From Methanocellales archaeon (GTDB lineage: Archaea; Halobacteriota; UBA148): a stretch of 6,845 nt of DNA. Below are positions 4,877 through 6,845 of this stretch, piece after piece. The notes beneath the pieces are model-generated. The model did no database searches and was not told the DNA's origin. It worked only from the letters and a program-made list of their open reading frames with translations. The first letter of the stretch is position 1; every line of letters starts with the position of its first letter. The stretch is from the NCBI GenBank assembly GCA_013415795.1, contig JAAEEL010000075.1, positions 1 to 6,845 of the forward strand, given 5' to 3'. A program made the translations under genes and the position numbers.

Positions 4877-5623
4877 TCATAATCTGGCGATTGTGATGAA
4901 ACCAGTGTGCCCAACTACGCGTGTGCTCGGACGCGTTAAGCCTCTTGCGAAGCTAATCTCTCTTTCCATGCATTCGAGGGTTTTAACATCTGAGAATTCT
5001 TTTCCCATGGCATCTCTAACATCCTTGCTTTGTTCAAAGAAAGGAGAGTACGTAACCAAGAAACCGCTTGGCTTCAAAATGCTTTTTGCATAGGGTATAA
5101 CTTGGGATGCATCCCTCATGTCCAATGTAATGATATCAAAGTTTTCCTTTATTTTTGGAATCTCTGATAAGATATCTCCGTGTCTCACTTCGACGTTTTT
5201 CAGTCCAGCATTATCGATATTTTTTTTGGCAGTCTTTACAAACTCTGCATTTTTTTCATAGGTAATCACTTTGCTTGCGATGCTGCCAAGATATATGGCT
5301 AGGACCCCAGATCCAGTCCCTGCATCGAGCACCTCATCTTCTTTGCAGATACCCGTATAAGCGATGATGATTCCGATGTCTTTTGGCACTATTGGGGCTC
5401 CTACGCGTTTGCAATTTCGAAAAAAATCTGGTGTTCTGGGCTTTCGAATAAGTAAGTCATGACCTAGGTGTGTATTGATTCTATCTCCGTATTCTCTTTC
5501 CCGTAAATCTTTTAGTTCAATGATGCCAAGGTCGGTATGTAATTTCCCGTCTGAAACTTCCACGAAAAATTCCCGCTTTTTACCTTTTAGTAAGACTATA
5601 CTACCATCTTTTAACAAAGCCAT
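4877..5623 (-). CDS. trmI: TrmI-family (COG2519) tRNA adenine-N1 methyltransferase, divergent
   Basis: This 248-residue SAM-dependent RNA methyltransferase has an N-terminal small beta domain (about 1-70), then a Rossmann fold with the SAM motif DAGTGSG (100-106 from the ATG) and acidic Glu123 after it. A later LDM motif (Asp168) aligns with the catalytic Asp170 of Thermus TrmI, and the C-terminal TRPSTR...GHTGF signature is typical of the family. Archaeal TrmI makes m1A57/m1A58 in the tRNA T-loop. Two family motifs are altered: the usual TQxxYPKD is here GAPIVPKD, and the usual DLxEPW is DMRDAS. The exact target base is therefore less certain than the family. The ATG at 5623 shares its A with the TGA stop of the NAC gene (TGATG), indicating translational coupling; a GTG one codon upstream (5626) is the alternative start. 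The gene converges on the stomatin gene with 9 bp between stops. Confidence 0.85.
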   Translation of the reverse strand: MALLKDGSIVLLKGKKREFFVEVSDGKLHTDLGIIELKDLREREYGDRINTHLGHDLLIRKPRTPDFFRNCKRVGAPIVPKDIGIIIAYTGICKEDEVLDAGTGSGVLAIYLGSIASKVITYEKNAEFVKTAKKNIDNAGLKNVEVRHGDILSEIPKIKENFDIITLDMRDASQVIPYAKSILKPSGFLVTYSPFFEQSKDVRDAMGKEFSDVKTLECMEREISFARGLTRPSTRVVGHTGFITIARL

Positions 5624-5964
5624 CACTTTTTCAAACTCATTATCGCTTCTGCCAGATCTCCTCTTACCTCTTTTAATGCCGCTTTGGCCTCGCTTTCACT
5701 AACTCCAGTCTGATCGATCACAAGTTGAATGTCAGAATCTGGTATTTCCTCGCGATGACGCTCTTCAGGCGTCCCAGAGATTTGATAGGTTTTTGACCCC
5801 CTGGCATCCATGATCGTGACATCTGCATCATGGAAGACAATTTCAAGATCTGCTGTTCTAATGATAACCTCTTCAACATCTTCAATTTCCTTGATGTCGA
5901 TCCCCATCTGTTTCATCATTTGTTTCAATTTTTTTGGGTTCATCCCTCTCATTCCCGGAAACAT
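5623..5964 (-). CDS. nac: Nascent polypeptide-associated complex protein (archaeal NAC)
   Basis: This 113-residue protein binds nascent chains at the ribosome exit tunnel; in archaea it acts as a homodimer. It opens with MFPGMRGMNPKKLKQMMKQMG, the typical Met-rich and basic N-terminus that contacts the ribosome. The NAC beta domain covers about residues 28-65, with EEVIIRT, VTIMDARG and KTYQISG. A C-terminal UBA domain (about 74-112) contains DIQLVIDQTGVSESEAKAAL and the closing GDLAEAIMSL. The start at 5964 is chosen over an in-frame ATG at 6003 because family members begin MFPGM and because a GGTGAT Shine-Dalgarno (plus-strand atcacc, 5968-5973) lies just upstream. It is the first gene of a two-gene operon with the TrmI-family methyltransferase, joined by a TGATG overlap. 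Length and domains are standard. This gene is the clearest sign that the DNA is archaeal. Confidence 0.97.
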   Translation of the reverse strand: MFPGMRGMNPKKLKQMMKQMGIDIKEIEDVEEVIIRTADLEIVFHDADVTIMDARGSKTYQISGTPEERHREEIPDSDIQLVIDQTGVSESEAKAALKEVRGDLAEAIMSLKK

Positions 5965-6056
5965 GGTATCACCTTTTCTTTTTATGTTAAATATGTATGT
6001 CATGAATAAACATAAACCTTATAGGGTTTGCAGATGGGAGATTGTAATGTAATAAA
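5965..6056. promoter_or_regulatory. Divergent promoter region between NAC and nnr
   Basis: These 92 bp drive both directions. For NAC (minus), a TATA-like tttatgttta (plus-strand 6007-6016) would give a short leader that includes the GGTGAT site. Another AT box (5987-5993) sits at leaderless distance. For nnr (plus), TTATA at 6019-6023 is followed by a predicted start near 6047, leaving about 10 nt of leader and no Shine-Dalgarno. AAACC (6014-6018) and GGTTT (6025-6029) form an inverted repeat around TTATAG, so a protein bound there could block both promoters. The arms are only five bases and may be chance. Confidence 0.4.
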
Positions 6057-6845
6057 ATGTCTACGATCGAAGCTATCACTTCAAAGGAGATGAGCGCAAT
6101 AGAACTTAATGCGTCATATCTTGGCGTATCAAGTCTGGAACTAATGGAAAATGCTGGCAGAGCAATCTCATCTGCGATAAGAGAACGACTCACCAAAGCC
6201 AATATCACGATATTCGCTGGAAAGGGCAACAATGGGGGTGATGCACTTGTTGCTGCCCGATATCTTGAAGGATTTAATGTAAATGTGTTCTTGCTTGGTC
6301 ATGCTAGAGATATCAAGACGAAGGAGACAAAAACTAATTGGAACAAACTAAAAAACACTGGAACACCTCTAATGGAAGTACACAGTACAGGAGATCTCGA
6401 TACTGATTCTATAGAAAGTTCCGATATTATTATTGATGCGATATTTGGCACAGGCGTTCATGGAAAAATTAGAGAACCTGCAGCAACCATGATCGATTTA
6501 ATCAATGCTTCCAGCGCATTTGTGATTTCGGTGGATGTACCAAGTGGGATGAATCCTGATACGGGCATGGGTGATAAAATGGTTAATTCGGACTTAATCC
6601 TTACCTTTCATAAGATGAAGGGCGGGCTAGTGAAAGCTCCAAATGTTAAGGTTGTAGATATCGGCATTCCAAAAGATGCGGAATTGTTTGCAGGACCAGG
6701 AAATCTCCGATCTCTTTCACCAAGAGATGAGAAAAGTCATAAAGGAGATAATGGACGCATATTGGTCATCGGAGGGGGCTTATATAGTGGTGCTCCTGCA
6801 TTAGCAGCATTAGCAGCACTTCGAACAGGTTCAGATATTGTAACA
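6057..6845 (+). CDS. nnr: NAD(P)H-hydrate epimerase/dehydratase (bifunctional Nnr), 3' end outside window
   Basis: The visible 263 codons encode the front part of a bifunctional cofactor-repair enzyme. The N-terminal YjeF_N epimerase domain (about 1-210) shows SLELMENAGRA (26-36), the GKGNNGGDALVAAR loop (55-68), IDAIFGTG (126-133) and VDVPSGMNPDTG (159-170). It interconverts R and S forms of hydrated NADH/NADPH. From about 225 the carbohydrate-kinase-like dehydratase domain begins, with HKGDNGRILVIGGG (228-241) and SGAPALAALAALRTGSD (244-260). That domain uses ADP to dehydrate the S form in archaea and bacteria. About 200 further residues are expected beyond the edge; no frameshift is seen in the visible part. 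The start ATG has no Shine-Dalgarno but lies about 36 bp from a TATA-like box, so a near-leaderless message is likely. The MSTIEAITSKEM N-terminus is as expected for the family. Confidence 0.95.
   Translation, partial: MSTIEAITSKEMSAIELNASYLGVSSLELMENAGRAISSAIRERLTKANITIFAGKGNNGGDALVAARYLEGFNVNVFLLGHARDIKTKETKTNWNKLKNTGTPLMEVHSTGDLDTDSIESSDIIIDAIFGTGVHGKIREPAATMIDLINASSAFVISVDVPSGMNPDTGMGDKMVNSDLILTFHKMKGGLVKAPNVKVVDIGIPKDAELFAGPGNLRSLSPRDEKSHKGDNGRILVIGGGLYSGAPALAALAALRTGSDIVT

Noticed and set aside
5623..6003. NAC start at 6003 with a 13-residue extension
   Set aside because: The extension MTYIFNIKRKGDT is not a NAC feature and covers the promoter and Shine-Dalgarno; the MFPGM start at 5964 fits the family.
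5987..6232. Minus-strand 81-codon frame
   Set aside because: It is antisense to the conserved N-terminus of nnr, including the catalytic loop region; no supporting signals.
6798..6815. 9-bp tandem GCATTAGCA
   Set aside because: Explained by the Ala-Leu-Ala-rich helix of the Nnr dehydratase domain; no sign of a separate function.

Overview
The window looks like a piece of an archaeal chromosome, most likely a moderately AT-rich euryarchaeote. The strongest marker is a complete homodimeric-type archaeal NAC protein (NAC domain plus UBA domain). The PH1510/PH1511-like NfeD and stomatin pair also fits. Further support comes from TATA-type promoters about 25 nt upstream of start codons, GGTGA-type Shine-Dalgarno sites complementary to archaeal 16S rRNA, and an oligo-T terminator. 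A relationship to the methanogen/ANME lineages (Methanosarcinales or Syntrophoarchaeia) is only a guess from the flavour of the genes.

Layout. Positions 22-630 (+) encode a lipoprotein with a Thr-Pro-Ala-Pro stalk built from four identical 24-bp repeats. A 471-bp gap follows, with no convincing gene but with a TATA-like box and a T9 tract. Positions 1102-1983 (+) encode a multi-pass membrane protein with leaderless promoter geometry. A small DUF4389 membrane protein at 2115-2429 (+) follows; it has a near-perfect Shine-Dalgarno and, just upstream, a 26-codon leader ORF whose stop codon lies inside that Shine-Dalgarno. A 418-bp gap (2430-2847) holds an 18-bp tandem duplication, a doubtful 60-codon ORF and an 11-bp tandem repeat upstream of the next operon. 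Positions 2848-4867 (+) are an overlapping nfeD-stomatin pair (membrane Ser/Lys protease and its SPFH partner). Convergent to it, with 9 bp between stop codons, is the minus-strand operon NAC (5964-5623) then a TrmI-family methyltransferase (5623-4877), joined by a TGATG stop/start overlap. Divergent from NAC across a 92-bp promoter region, an NAD(P)H-hydrate repair enzyme (nnr) starts at 6057 and runs off the right edge.

The left half (to about 2850) is accessory-like: membrane and surface proteins, long gaps, repeats. The right half is conserved housekeeping: membrane-protein quality control, nascent-chain binding, RNA methylation and cofactor repair. I see no CRISPR, phage module, transposase, tRNA or rRNA. 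The most interesting items are the leader ORF ending inside the DUF4389 Shine-Dalgarno, the divergent signature motifs of the TrmI-family enzyme, the homogenised lipoprotein repeat, and a possible unannotated transcript in the 631-1101 gap.
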